Assembly (NCBI RefSeq): GCF_000003815.2
Contig: NC_049981.1
Location: forward strand, 10,629,771 to 10,693,770
Length of the DNA stretch: 64,000 nucleotides
Source of the DNA: Branchiostoma floridae
Taxonomy: Eukaryota; Chordata; Leptocardii; Amphioxiformes; Branchiostomatidae
Direction: 5' to 3'
In this document: one piece after another, positions 49,001-57,995 of the stretch
How positions within the stretch are numbered: the first letter of the stretch is position 1
Layout of the letters: each line of letters starts with the position of its first letter
Program-made: the position numbers and the translations under genes
Notes under the pieces: generated by a model
Seen by the model: only the letters and a program-made list of their open reading frames with translations
What the model was told of the DNA's origin: nothing
Database searches by the model: none

Positions 49001-52000
49001 ATTAACTGTGACCTTGTGGTTGGCTGTTCTCAGGAGAAGGTGGAGGAGCCGACCACGCCCACCCCAGGTGACCCCGAGGAAGCCCCGCCCACCACCTACA
49101 CCACCAGTAACAAGTTCGACTACTTCCGACCTAAGGTGCAGGTAGAACTGGAGAAACCTGAGGACAGAAAGAGCATGACAGAAATCTACATCAGAGGTGA
49201 CACACAATTATGTTTCCTTTCCAGAAATTTGACAAATCCATTGCAAGCAGCACATGAGTCACATGCATCATAAGTTGTCGTACAATTTTTTATGTCGAAA
49301 AATTTTCAAGTAGTCTGTGGCAAAACTAAAAGGAAACAAGGACCAAAAATGTTCTTTTCTATAAGAAGGTTGCACAACAGGAATACCTTCAGTTTGCGAT
49401 TGTTGCAACAATCGTGCGTCAGCAAATGGACCCTGGAACATATTCCACCAAAATTCAAAAAGATGATAGAATTAAAGAAATTTTTGCATTATGATCTACT
49501 TGGATCATTGTGCTCATTTTCAAATATTAAGTAATGTGACCTGTTGTTTATAGTATACAAAGAAACTGTGAGAGAAAGTTTCTGACCTGTAGAATGTTGT
49601 CATGACCAATATTCTGCTATCTTTACTCCAGGCTGGAAGGTTGACCAACGTTACATGGATGTGTTCAGACTGTGTCTTCCTGCGGCAGACAAGTTGCACA
49701 CTATAGAGTAAGGAAACATTTTTTACTTACATATTGTATGTAGTATTTGCTATACAGAGTAAAGTAGGAAATGCTAGAAATTGCTAGAAATCCTACTGTT
49801 AGAAACAATTGATAATTAGGTTTGTTTCCTTGTGTTTCAGTTTGTGGAATGTGGGTTTAACTGACAACACCCTGGCCCAGTTTTCAGCAGTGGCATCACA
49901 GTGTCTCAACCTCAGGTGAGTATTATGAAATAAACTGTGCACCTGTCATGACAAAAACGGTTTCTCTGATAATTCCAGAAGGAAACAATAAGGCCTTAAG
50001 AATCCCGCAATATTTGCAGTGCAAAAGAATGAAAGTAACTAAGTGACTACAGAAATTGTATACAATGTTATATAATCTGTATTTGTTAGGATTTGTCAGT
50101 GATTTCTTGTGTTATAATGTGTTACCCCAGAACTGTAAAACTGGATGGGAATCCTGTACCTGGAGAAGGCTTTCATCAACTTATAGGGGAGGACAGCATG
50201 TAAGTATGATAGGGTAGTATTGGCTCCACCTTTGAGGTGTTGCCAACAATATTTCTCATTCTTGTACGTTATACGACTTGGTCCTTGTAAATTTTGAAAT
50301 TCATGGACTAAAATGTTTAGATGTATTATTTCACCATGTCATTCAAACGTACTTGTGAATGATCTGTTCTTTTGTTTGTTTAGTATATTTGACTTCATGT
50401 ATATATTTAGTTTTCTATAGTATAGTATAGTATAGTATAGTATAGTATAGAGTTATATATTTACGATATATTGTTTTTTGTTCCAGGATAGTCAGTATGT
50501 CCTTGCGGAGCTGTAAGATATCAGACAAGGGTGCGGAGCTGATTGGGAAGGCGCTGTCCACGGTTAAAACGCGGAACCAGAGTCTGTGTGTTCTAAACCT
50601 GAACAGTAACCTCATCACAGATGTGGGGGCCTGCCATCTGTCAAATGTGAGTTGATTGGTGGCTCTTGTATATGTAGAGAGTCCCAGTTGGCTAGCTGCT
50701 AGCCAATCAGAAGATTTCCCTCATGCTGTTGGAAGGAAAGTTATCAACCAATCCCATCACTGCTTACAGTCAAAATGCAATGTGATTGGCTGGTAACTTT
50801 CCTTCCAAAAGTAGTGGCATACATAAGTGTGAGCCTGGTTTATGAGATGGTGTTTAGAGTTAGAAAAATTTACAATAATCACAGCCCATGTGATCATGAT
50901 TGCAGCTTAAGTTTATTGATTCATTTTAGGTAAGATTTACTGTCTGTCAGTTTTTTTTTCAAACTTTCAGACATTTTTGAAATCAGAAATCATTTGCCCA
51001 TTTTTCCCCCCAGGGTTTGAGGATGAACAGAACGCTGCTGATTTTGTCGGTTGCCAACAATGCCATTGGAGATGAAGGTGCCAAGCAGTTAGGAGAGGTA
51101 AGCTCAACTGGTCCAATAAAGCTTTCTATCACCTGCCATATCTTTGTACTGTCAGTCATTGTCAACTTTCCTGAACCAATCAAAATCCGTCTTAAATTAT
51201 TGTTAAATTTGATTAATGAGTCTACCCAATCAGGTTGTTAGTAACTGTTTGTCCCCAAGTGATAATTTTTATGGCCTATCGTGCTGCTTGTAACATTTGT
51301 AACATAAACAAACTTCTGACCAATAAGGTTGGTTGTAACTGTTTGCCTCCTGCTGCAAAGGCCAATTGCACTGCTTGTAATGTTTCACTAACTTATTTCT
51401 GACCAATCAGGTGCTGTCCAGATTTGCTCTGACCCATGAAGAGATTGTAGAGAGGAGGAAGCTCATCTCTGAAAAAGGAACTCCTGATATCAGGATATCG
51501 GTATTTTAGAACATTTATCTATTTTGTTTTCATCATTTCTAGTGATAGTATTTAAAGCAAAATTAACTTCAGCCTCACAATTGATATTTTTCAAATTTTG
51601 AAGTAACCTTGATAACCTTCAAACAATATTACGGAAAAGTATGAGGACATGATTGAAACCAGCTTATGACTGGTCACTAAGAAAAAAGGACTAAACAACC
51701 TAATAGGACAAGCACTTGGGTTGTCCTCTTTGAGAAACTTAGAAGTTTTATAACCAATGTTAACTTTTGGACGGATTCTTACAAATTCTCCAACATATTG
51801 TGTGCGTGTTTTCAATATTTTAGTGTTGTGTTTTAATGGGGAATTTAAGATTCCTTTTTGCATACTTTCAGCCCATCCCAAAGCGATCAGAATCCCGCGA
51901 TCGCCCGGTCAGTCAGAGCAGCCGGTCTCAGCTGGACAAGTCCACGGCCAAGTCTGGACGCTCCTCCTCCAAGGCGAAAAAGGTCAGTAGTTTGTCTGTG

Positions 52001-55000
52001 TAACAGGACAGAACATACCCCCAGTCAAAATAGACCCAATGTGTCTTCTGGCCAGGGCATATGTTACTCCTTGAATCTTCCGCAATTGCTATTTTCTTAA
52101 ACAAAATTTTGTATGCTTTGAAGAGACAGCAAATGAATTATTTAATAAGGCATCTTGTTTTCACAAAATTATCACTAGTTCCTTTTTTAGATTGAAAAAA
52201 TTGAATTAAAAGAACAAGAATTTTGAAATGGATTTAATTACTTGTCAAATCTGACATGTCCAATTATGACATTACTTCATTACTTTATATTTATATTACA
52301 TACAGCTGTATTCATGTTACTTAACCTTCTTGCCTTTTGTCACCACAGACAATACACAATCAATGTGTGGAAATTTATAGATAAAAATGTTTTTCATTCC
52401 ATTTTACAGAAGGATGACAAGGGGAAAGGAAAAGACGACAAGAAAAAAGGTAAGAAAGAATATAATATTATATGTACTGAAGATTGACTTTAAGAACATA
52501 AAAAGGTGAAATGTACTCAATTTATTTCAATTCTTAATATTTCAACACTTTCATGTCTTTATAAAATATCATCAGAACACAAAGTTGATACCAGAAGGAA
52601 AATTTGAAAACATGATATGCTACTCAGTTTTTGCTTGTTTTTGGTTGTAATGTAAAAGGAGGCTGCTCAATAAATGATTATCAATAAGAAATAATATAAT
52701 TAGTAACAAGTTGATGATAAGTATTGAAATGAAGTACAATGTCATGTATATACATGAGTCCTATATAATTGTCGACACAGATGGCTATGTTCAAGCTAAA
52801 GTTTTCAGTCAGGCATAATTTGCACATGGTGATTTTACCACATAATGTATATTTTATCATAGAATTTGGTTCTGCTCTAAATACAAAATGCATGTCAGAG
52901 TAAAAGTACAGATAAACTAATGTCCATCTCTTTAATATCCTTTCGTCTTTTCTCCAAATCCCTCACTCTGTTCATCCTATGGACAACTGCACGACCATAG
53001 ACGCACAACGTGGTGTCTCAAAAGGTTATATATTGGTGTTGGCTATCCTAACTTCTCTTAACCATCATTAACTTGTTAACAATACTAACTAACATTAATC
53101 AGATGAATAATTTACATCATGATATTGAAATCAATAAATGTGAAATTTGACATAAAATTGAATACAATCCAATCAAATGATCTGACATGATTTTGTGAGA
53201 GTGATCCTTTAGACTAGATAAAAGTTTTCCTATTTTTGGCATGAGATTTATTTAGAATGGTTTGAAATGCTGTGAACAAAATTATAAATCAATGATTTGA
53301 TAGTGATAGAGCCTGGCAACCAATGCAATTCTTCCTTGCATTTTATCACATGATGATAATGATTTGAGAAAACACTTTTTATTGGGCAAATTATACTCCA
53401 TATCTCCGTAAGTGTCAGCCATTTTGATTGGTTTTGTTTTCCTCACAGAGAGTGTTGCCAAGACAACCAAGGGCAAAGGTCGTCAGTCTGGTGGAAAGAA
53501 GGGTCCAGCGGCGGGGACCATCACTACTGAACCTGAGGTGGGCACAGGACTACTGTGTTGTTTCTAAGCTGTAGTCATGAAGGGTGTATTAGTTTACATA
53601 ATGTAGTAAATGGCAGGACAGAGCTGAAGGGGTTGGTCTCTATATGTATATACATATAGAGTTCAAGTTTACATCTATATGAATTGAGTCAAAGAAATCA
53701 TTGTAAAAAAGCATTATTGAATGCTTTGTTGATAAAGGCTGTCTTTCTCCATCCAGACTCCTGAGGTACAGGAAATCATCAACCCACTATTGGAGGAGGC
53801 AGAGAGTATAAATGGAGAATTGTTCATCCCTGGGAACAGAGTTCTCATCAATCTCAACATCTCCAGTAAGTACAAACACATCATCATTATGAAGGACTTA
53901 GTAGGTACTAATTGCTTTCGCCCCTGAGGCGTTGCCAAAAATGATATTAGTGAAATTACTTGGGTACACTGAAAAGTTCACAAAAATGTAAGGGACCGTA
54001 CGATATTCATCGGGGGGAGGGCTGGTGCATTGGAAGTCGGATCAAAAAATTTTTTGATGGCCCTCCCCGCCATCTCAAAAAAATTTAACGTGACCCTCCC
54101 CCTCCTGAAAAAAATCAACATGACCCTCCCCCCGACAGGCATCATTAAACAGGTAGAAAAACAACCGATAAAATAATCTTAATACAACATGTATAGACGT
54201 CAGGGCACAAGGGCGCCGGCCAGTGTTCTCGCCAGGATTTTTTCACAGCGTCGGGGCAGGGGTCTGGGGGCATGCTCCCCCGGGAAAATTTGGATTTTCA
54301 AACCCTCTAAAACAGAATTTCCTGCAACTTGAGAGGAAAATTATGCCCTTGAGATTGGATGCCGGTTGCCTTTTTTACTCCCGTTTTTCAGTAATCGACG
54401 TCCGCCCTCTCCCCAAAAATACGTTATAACTATAAGCTCGGGGAATCAGCAGTCCGTGATCTGGCCCGGGTATTATTTGTCCAGTCATGTCTATATGAAA
54501 ATTTTGGGGTTTTGATGCTTCCAAACAGGGCTCTAGCCAGTGAGTTCGTCAGCCCATGGAAAAATCCTGCCAATTTTTTTCCGGCATTGAATATTAAAAG
54601 AATGCCTACCTCGTGTGATCGATGTTGCGCCCTCCCGCATCAAATGCTAGTAGTTTTTCCAGAGGATAGAATAAACGGCGCCATCACACCTTGTGTTTTT
54701 TTCTATTTTGCCCGATGATTTTACTCAAATTTATCGAATCGGTCGGGTTTTACAAGGCCGCGACGTCATTTTCCATGAGCGTGCTTTTGTTTCGTGCGAC
54801 CTCAGGTAACCCCGTTTTCGGCGTGAAATCTTTGGCTCACCGCTGGATTTCTTTTTACATAGAGTAGAGTAGACCAAGAACGTTATACATTATACGAAGG
54901 AGGGCGATCTGCTGCATCTTTGGCAGTGATCAGTGCTGGTGTAGTCTTGAAGGAGTAGCCAGAAGAGACGTGCTGGGCGCTGCGATCGACAGTCCGTCTG

Positions 55001-56554
55001 GGGAGGGGGGCGTGCCGCGGCATGTGCTACGGACGCCAATGCCAGTGCACAGCCGACTCGATCGACACTTGACAACAATATTGTGGCCCCTTTTTCTGCC
55101 GCAAATTTTGTCTTTTTGAAACAAAAGAAATGTTTTGAATAAAAAATAAAGTGTATAGTTTTGGATTCTTCACGTATTTACCGTGCACCGCTTTTGTAAC
55201 TTAAATATTTTGGGAAACTCAGCCGAGCCGATTGCGTCTTTCCAGAAAAAAATAAGTCTGTAGACGGAATGACGTATGCCTGGCAGGAACACTGGTCCAG
55301 GGCAGCGCCACTTTGGGGGGCCTAGGGGGGCAAAGCCCCCCGGAAGCTCTTGCATTTTAGGCTATTCAGAAGGCTTATTTTATCAGTTTTAGGGCCATGT
55401 CAAGATATCAAAACAAAAAGAGTATAAAAAATTCTTTCAAAAAAATTAACATGGCCCTCCCCCCTATCTAAAAAAAATTAACATGGCCCTCCCCCCACCT
55501 CAAAAAAAATTAACATGGCCCTCCCCCCCTAACGCACCAGCCCTCCCCCCCTGATAAATATCGTACAGTCCCTAATGTAGTCTAAAGGGAAGTGTTTTAT
55601 CAGCACCTGGAGCTTTTAGACTGTAATAAAAAATATAAGGGGTCCATCACGGTGTGAGTGGAGCATTGTACCTAAAGGTGGTTTACTGGTTTTGTGGAAC
55701 AAAATAAACAAACAAAATTTTAATGCCTACATTCATGATCCTTGTGTTGTGTAGGAAATAAGATCGGAGAGGCGGGGCTGAAGGCACTTCTGAAGGGGAT
55801 CCAGTACCAGATCACATTAACCATGCTGGGATCACGGTCCAGTGGTACAGGGCTCATGAGGCTATCTCTACAGGTGAGGCATTTCTTACCTGCACCAACA
55901 AGGTGATGTTTATACGCTGTTTGTGTTTGTATTTGTGTCTGTGGACAGCAGCAGCTGAACTAGAAATTGAGGTTTGGGTCCCCTAGCATTTAAGTGCAGG
56001 GGCTGATTTTGTTTGAGGCTAATAGAACAAGTATACTCAAGAGCTGTGAACAGATTGTCATGGTTTTTGAATGACGATCCTCTTTGGAATGATGAAAAAA
56101 TCTTTTTATGTATTAAAAAGCAATGACTTTACAAATCTACTGCTCTATTCCATCTTGAGTACATCACAGTGTATGTGATACTGTGATAGTTACCTTTACC
56201 TCGAACTGTTTCTAAGCATAACAGTCCAGGTAATTCTGAGAACTGATGGCCAATTGTCTTTAAAAGTCTGTCAAGTTTTATTTTAAATGACATGCTTAAA
56301 GGAGCATTATCACTTTTGTCCTTTGATAAAGCAAAGAATTGTGTGATTGCTGTTTTTTAATGTTTCCATCGTGCATTTTGATGGTACTTCTTTTAGATTA
56401 ATGGTTTTACAAATTTTCTCAGAAAAATGGATTTCCTCCCGACCATGATCTGTACATGAAGATCCAAGAATTGATGGTGACCAGAGACCCTCTGTACAAG
56501 CCTCCTGCCAAGTCTCCTGACGAGGACTCCATCTCACAGACTACTGGGGTGTAG
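34055..56554 (+). CDS. LRRC71: Leucine-rich repeat protein resembling LRRC71
   Basis: Seventeen frame-consistent coding exons: alternative first exons 34055-34089 or 36584-36633, then 47138-47253, 47595-47725, 49034-49196, 49632-49707, 49841-49915, 50131-50199, 50487-50646, 51014-51097, 51411-51500, 51872-51982, 52410-52449, 53449-53537, 53757-53865, 55755-55873, 56423-56554 (TAG). Product is 532 or 537 aa. Order: acidic/Pro-rich N-terminus ([10 protein letters not shown]), [20 protein letters not shown], ribonuclease-inhibitor-type LRRs ([69 protein letters not shown]), [19 protein letters not shown], a Lys-rich linker ([14 protein letters not shown]), then two further LRRs ([20 protein letters not shown]). 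Human LRRC71 has similar length and, as I recall, this LRR-Lys-linker-LRR plan; its function is poorly known (axoneme/testis association is recollection). The LRR identity is certain; the orthology is not. Intron 1 contains the 7.8-kb transposon at 38.1-45.9 kb; intron 53866-55754 contains another transposon. Confidence 0.7.
35514..35591 (+). CDS. Tyrosine-rich 25-codon mini-ORF (uncertain)
   Basis: ATG in strong context (CAAGATGGCC) opens a 25-codon frame with ten Tyr, including a YYYYY run, ending TAG. It lies between the two alternative first exons of the LRRC71-like gene. It could be an upstream ORF in a 5' leader, a small peptide gene or chance. No donor site inside the frame. Confidence 0.2.
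   Translation: MAYYEYDHPVNSQFDYNYYYYYPYD
36584..36633 (+). CDS. Alternative first coding exon (1B) of the LRRC71-like gene
   Basis: ATG at 36584 (context AAGATGG, good Kozak) reads [16 protein letters not shown] and ends at donor CGGAG|GTAGGA in phase 2. Exon 1A (34055-34089, context ACCATGG) reads [11 protein letters not shown] and ends at AG|GTAAGC, also in phase 2. Exon 47138 accepts phase 2 and continues [16 protein letters not shown]. Both therefore give the same junction (K/R)FR-SIARKV. Neither fits the phase-1 acceptor of the transposon gene at 38852, so they belong to the host gene. Confidence 0.6.
37135..37148. promoter_or_regulatory. Candidate RFX X-box
   Basis: GTGTCCATGGTAAC matches the RFX consensus GTNRCC(N0-3)RGYAAC at 11 of 12 specified positions. 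It lies 0.5 kb downstream of alternative exon 1B of the LRRC71-like gene, in intron 1. X-boxes mark ciliary genes; relevance here is inference. Confidence 0.3.
38135..38204 (+). repeat. Left terminal inverted repeat region of the ISL2EU-like transposon
   Basis: Contains the outer motif ACGAGCAATCGC (38135-38146, preceded by AT) and the inner motif TGGTAGGCAAAAAGC (38190-38204). The corresponding right end is at 45858-45915. The spacing between motifs differs by side (43 bp left, 31 bp right), so the terminal repeat is imperfect. Confidence 0.65.
38519..42218 (+). CDS. SWIM zinc finger - YqaJ-type nuclease - PHD finger protein of the transposon
   Basis: Seven exons joined by GT-AG sites: 38519-38690, 38852-39070, 39230-39323, 39920-40046, 40466-40966, 41260-41395, 41662-42218 (TAA); 601 aa. 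Domains: N-terminal conserved region ([15 protein letters not shown], about 58-150); SWIM zinc finger C157-x-C159-x7-C167-x-H169; acidic Ser/Glu-rich linker ([18 protein letters not shown]); YqaJ/lambda-Exo-like PD-(D/E)XK nuclease with G378..E382, SPDG (D421), EIK (E435-x-K437) and the following Q475/Q477; C-terminal PHD finger (about 555-601, ING-like C4HC3, CSCQKP...WFHYKCVGI...WFCPSC). Phage YqaJ/lambda-type nucleases are 5'-3' exonucleases in recombination; the PHD type reads histone H3 tails. A role in processing transposon or target DNA in chromatin is inference. All catalytic and zinc residues are present. Confidence 0.85.
40243..40363. mobile_element. 121-bp hairpin MITE with 9-bp target duplication, nested in the nuclease gene
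   Basis: Arms TAGCCTGGAGTACAGCCTTG and the reverse complement of the right end (TAGCCTGCAGTCCAACCTTG) pair, and pairing continues through TTGTGCTTTAGT and the CTACCCC/GGGGTAG loop stem. It is flanked by AGATGTTCC at 40234-40242 and 40364-40372. It lies in the intron between exons 39920-40046 and 40466-40966. The 9-bp duplication is typical of Mutator-like (8-bp would be hAT-like) insertion. Confidence 0.9.
42463..45821 (-). CDS. THAP-DDE transposase of the ISL2EU-like element
   Basis: Four exons on the minus strand: 45821-45590, 44412-44304, 43971-43904, 43532-42463 (stop), 492 codons. Start is either Met at 45821 or, seven residues later, MPTSCC, the usual THAP beginning. Domains: THAP C2CH zinc finger (about 8-78; CCALNC, FFRIP, AAWLRAL, VCSDHF), linker [14 protein letters not shown], predicted coiled coil (about 163-205), helix-turn-helix (about 244-290, [19 protein letters not shown]), and a DDE_Tnp_4 catalytic domain with D327 (VIIDCSEIF), D402 ([10 protein letters not shown]) and E449 ([11 protein letters not shown]). 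THAP domains bind transposon ends; DDE catalyses cleavage and strand transfer (established). No frameshift or premature stop, so the gene may still encode active enzyme. A SINE (44464-45257) sits in intron 1. Confidence 0.9.
44464..45257 (+). mobile_element. Long tRNA-headed SINE (~0.8 kb) with 11-bp target duplication, nested in the transposase intron
   Basis: tRNA-like head at about 44467-44545 (GTCTTGTGGTTAGGGTGTAG as A-box region; GAGTTGGAATCC as B box), then the body shared with other SINEs here (GTGCCCTTGGGAAAGGTACT; GGTGAAAAATGAGTACC), and a (GTAGAT)n tail. The 11-mer ATGATTTTAAA occurs directly at both ends (44453-44463 and 45258-45268). Its 127-codon open frame is not a gene. Confidence 0.85.
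45858..45915 (-). repeat. Right terminal inverted repeat region of the ISL2EU-like transposon
   Basis: Inner motif GCTTTTTGCCTACCA (45858-45872), then a TGACGTCACGTGACG-rich stretch, then outer motif GCGATCGCTCGT (45904-45915) followed by AT. The CRE-like palindrome TGACGTCA lies about 50 bp upstream of the transposase start and could be part of its promoter. Confidence 0.65.
46342..46452. repeat. GT-rich (TGTG)n microsatellite
   Basis: Runs of GTGTGTGT interrupted by CACTG, CAATG, CATGTTG and CCTGTGT; a GCATGTTGGTGTGCCTGTG segment occurs twice (about 46381 and 46427). The open frames on both strands are repeat artefacts. Confidence 0.85.
46741..46931. mobile_element. ~190-bp inverted-repeat MITE upstream of LRRC71-like exon 2
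   Basis: Left end ATAATTCCACCAGGTGGCAT pairs with the right end ...AGCACCTGGTGGAATTAT; pairing extends ~44 bp (CTCAAAAA(T/A)CGTT). Target duplication not evident. Non-coding. Confidence 0.7.
50416..50451. repeat. (TATAG)n pentanucleotide microsatellite
   Basis: About seven perfect tandem TATAG units in an LRRC71-like intron, 35 bp upstream of the exon starting at 50487. Confidence 0.95.
53991..55573. mobile_element. 1.58-kb inverted-repeat DNA transposon with 6-bp target duplication
   Basis: Left terminus AGGGACCGTACGATATTCAT and the reverse complement of the right terminus (AGGGACTGTACGATATTTAT) match over ~38 bp through GGGGGGAGGGCTGGTGC with a few mismatches. The 6-mer AATGTA flanks both sides (53985-53990 and 55574-55579). 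Subterminal repeats of CATGGCCCTCCCCCC plus AAAAAAATTAA recur at both ends (about 54058-54140 and 55435-55530), in the same orientation rather than inverted. No transposase frame, so non-autonomous. It also carries segments (54223-54290 and 55311-55400) related to 6206-6345. It lies in the intron between exons 53757-53865 and 55755-55873. Confidence 0.9.
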
Positions 56555-57840
56555 AAATACTGCTGGGCTGCAAGAAAGACTGCAGAGCAAGACTACAATG
56601 TTGGATTTCAAAATGATGCATACTGGCACTAACATGACCAATGCAGGTGTAACAGTGCAGAATGTACCCCTGGCCAGAATGTACCTTGGTGTATTATAGC
56701 TACGAGTACATTTTCGCCTGTTACACCCCATACTGCATGTGCATTACAAAATATTTTGTTTGTTGTGTTAAGTGATCATGTTACCTCTCTGTCACTCAAT
56801 GGTAATAATTTTTGTGTGTGTGTATATTATAATGTGTATAAAAAAAGAAGAACTTTTAACAGACTCTTTGTGACTTTTGTATGTCATATTAAAGACTATT
56901 GACTCTATTTTTCTGTTGTTAAGAGCACCAACATGATATTGATGTGTATTTGTTTGAATTGTGAGCAAGAGTTACAAACCTACTAAACAGATGTATTTTT
57001 AAACTGTTTTTAAGGAAGACTGTATTTTGGACTAGTGAGTGTGCAATACTGGAAACAGGGAAAGTTGTTCAAATGCTGTTTTTGTGGAAAAGTTACATTG
57101 TCAATTTTGTTGTTGTTTCACACATGTACATTATACACAGTAAATGTACAAAAAGATGCTGCTTACTCAGTTTATACTGTAGAAACACTGTTATTTATGA
57201 CAAGGATACCAGAAATTTGGAGTCTGTTGTAAAGATTTTAAAGATACATGCATACACTGTATCGCCAAACATCATTGTTTATTGCAGTTTTGATGCTGCA
57301 TTGTAACTTTTGCTGCAGATGAGTCATACATTTTTTAGCAAGATCAATTTGTAGTTAGTTGCATTTGAAAAGTTTATCTTATTTTTATTTAAAGCTTTCA
57401 TTTTCAAATGTTAATGTTATATGTTTGTGTTTTAGCAGTTGTAAATACAAAACAAACAGTTACACTTCATTTTCAAGATCAAAGTACAAGTATGAAATAG
57501 TTATCTCTATATGCTGCCAAATAAATATTACATTTGTAACGTTATATCACTTTGCATGTTGGCTATTAAAACACACCAAACTTTCAGCTTGTCCCTGTTC
57601 TTTGTGTCATCTTTTCCCTTATTCAGCTAACTTAAGGTAATGATATAGAATGTTGTATCTTTTCATTATAATGGTGTATAATGAAATCAAATATATGGTG
57701 GTTTGGAACATATCGGATATTAAACTTAAAGTTCGTAAGATGAACTTTTATTTGACTCCTTTGTCAGAACACCAAAAAACCAAACCACCTATCTGTACTT
57801 GTTATCAGAGTCGCTAGGTGGCGGTACTGCATGGACCACT
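56555..57840 (+). other. LRRC71-like 3' UTR and intergenic DNA
   Basis: No gene in this interval. ATTAAA at about 56889 is a plausible poly(A) signal 335 bp after the stop. The rest is AT-rich and non-coding up to the promoter of the next gene. Confidence 0.5.
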
Positions 57841-57868
57841 GTTAGCGTCTCTGCGCAAGTCACGGTCT

Positions 57869-57891
57869 GATTGGTGGAGGGAAATTTTGAA
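57869..57891 (+). promoter_or_regulatory. Candidate cell-cycle promoter: inverted CCAAT box plus CHR element
   Basis: GATTGG (inverted CCAAT, 57869-57874) is followed 11 bp later by TTTGAA (57886-57891), the core of the cell-cycle genes homology region. They lie 105-127 bp upstream of the ATG at 57996. NF-Y at CCAAT and DREAM/MMB at CHR drive G2/M genes in animals (established). Spacing is shorter than the usual ~30 bp, and both motifs are short. Confidence 0.4.
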
Positions 57892-57995
57892 ACGGGCGAC
57901 TCGTTTCTTTGTTCTCGGCTAGACTGTAAATAGTTTTAGCAGCAGTTTCTAGGTTAATTTTAGCCACTAGGTCATAAGATAGGCACTACTACACG

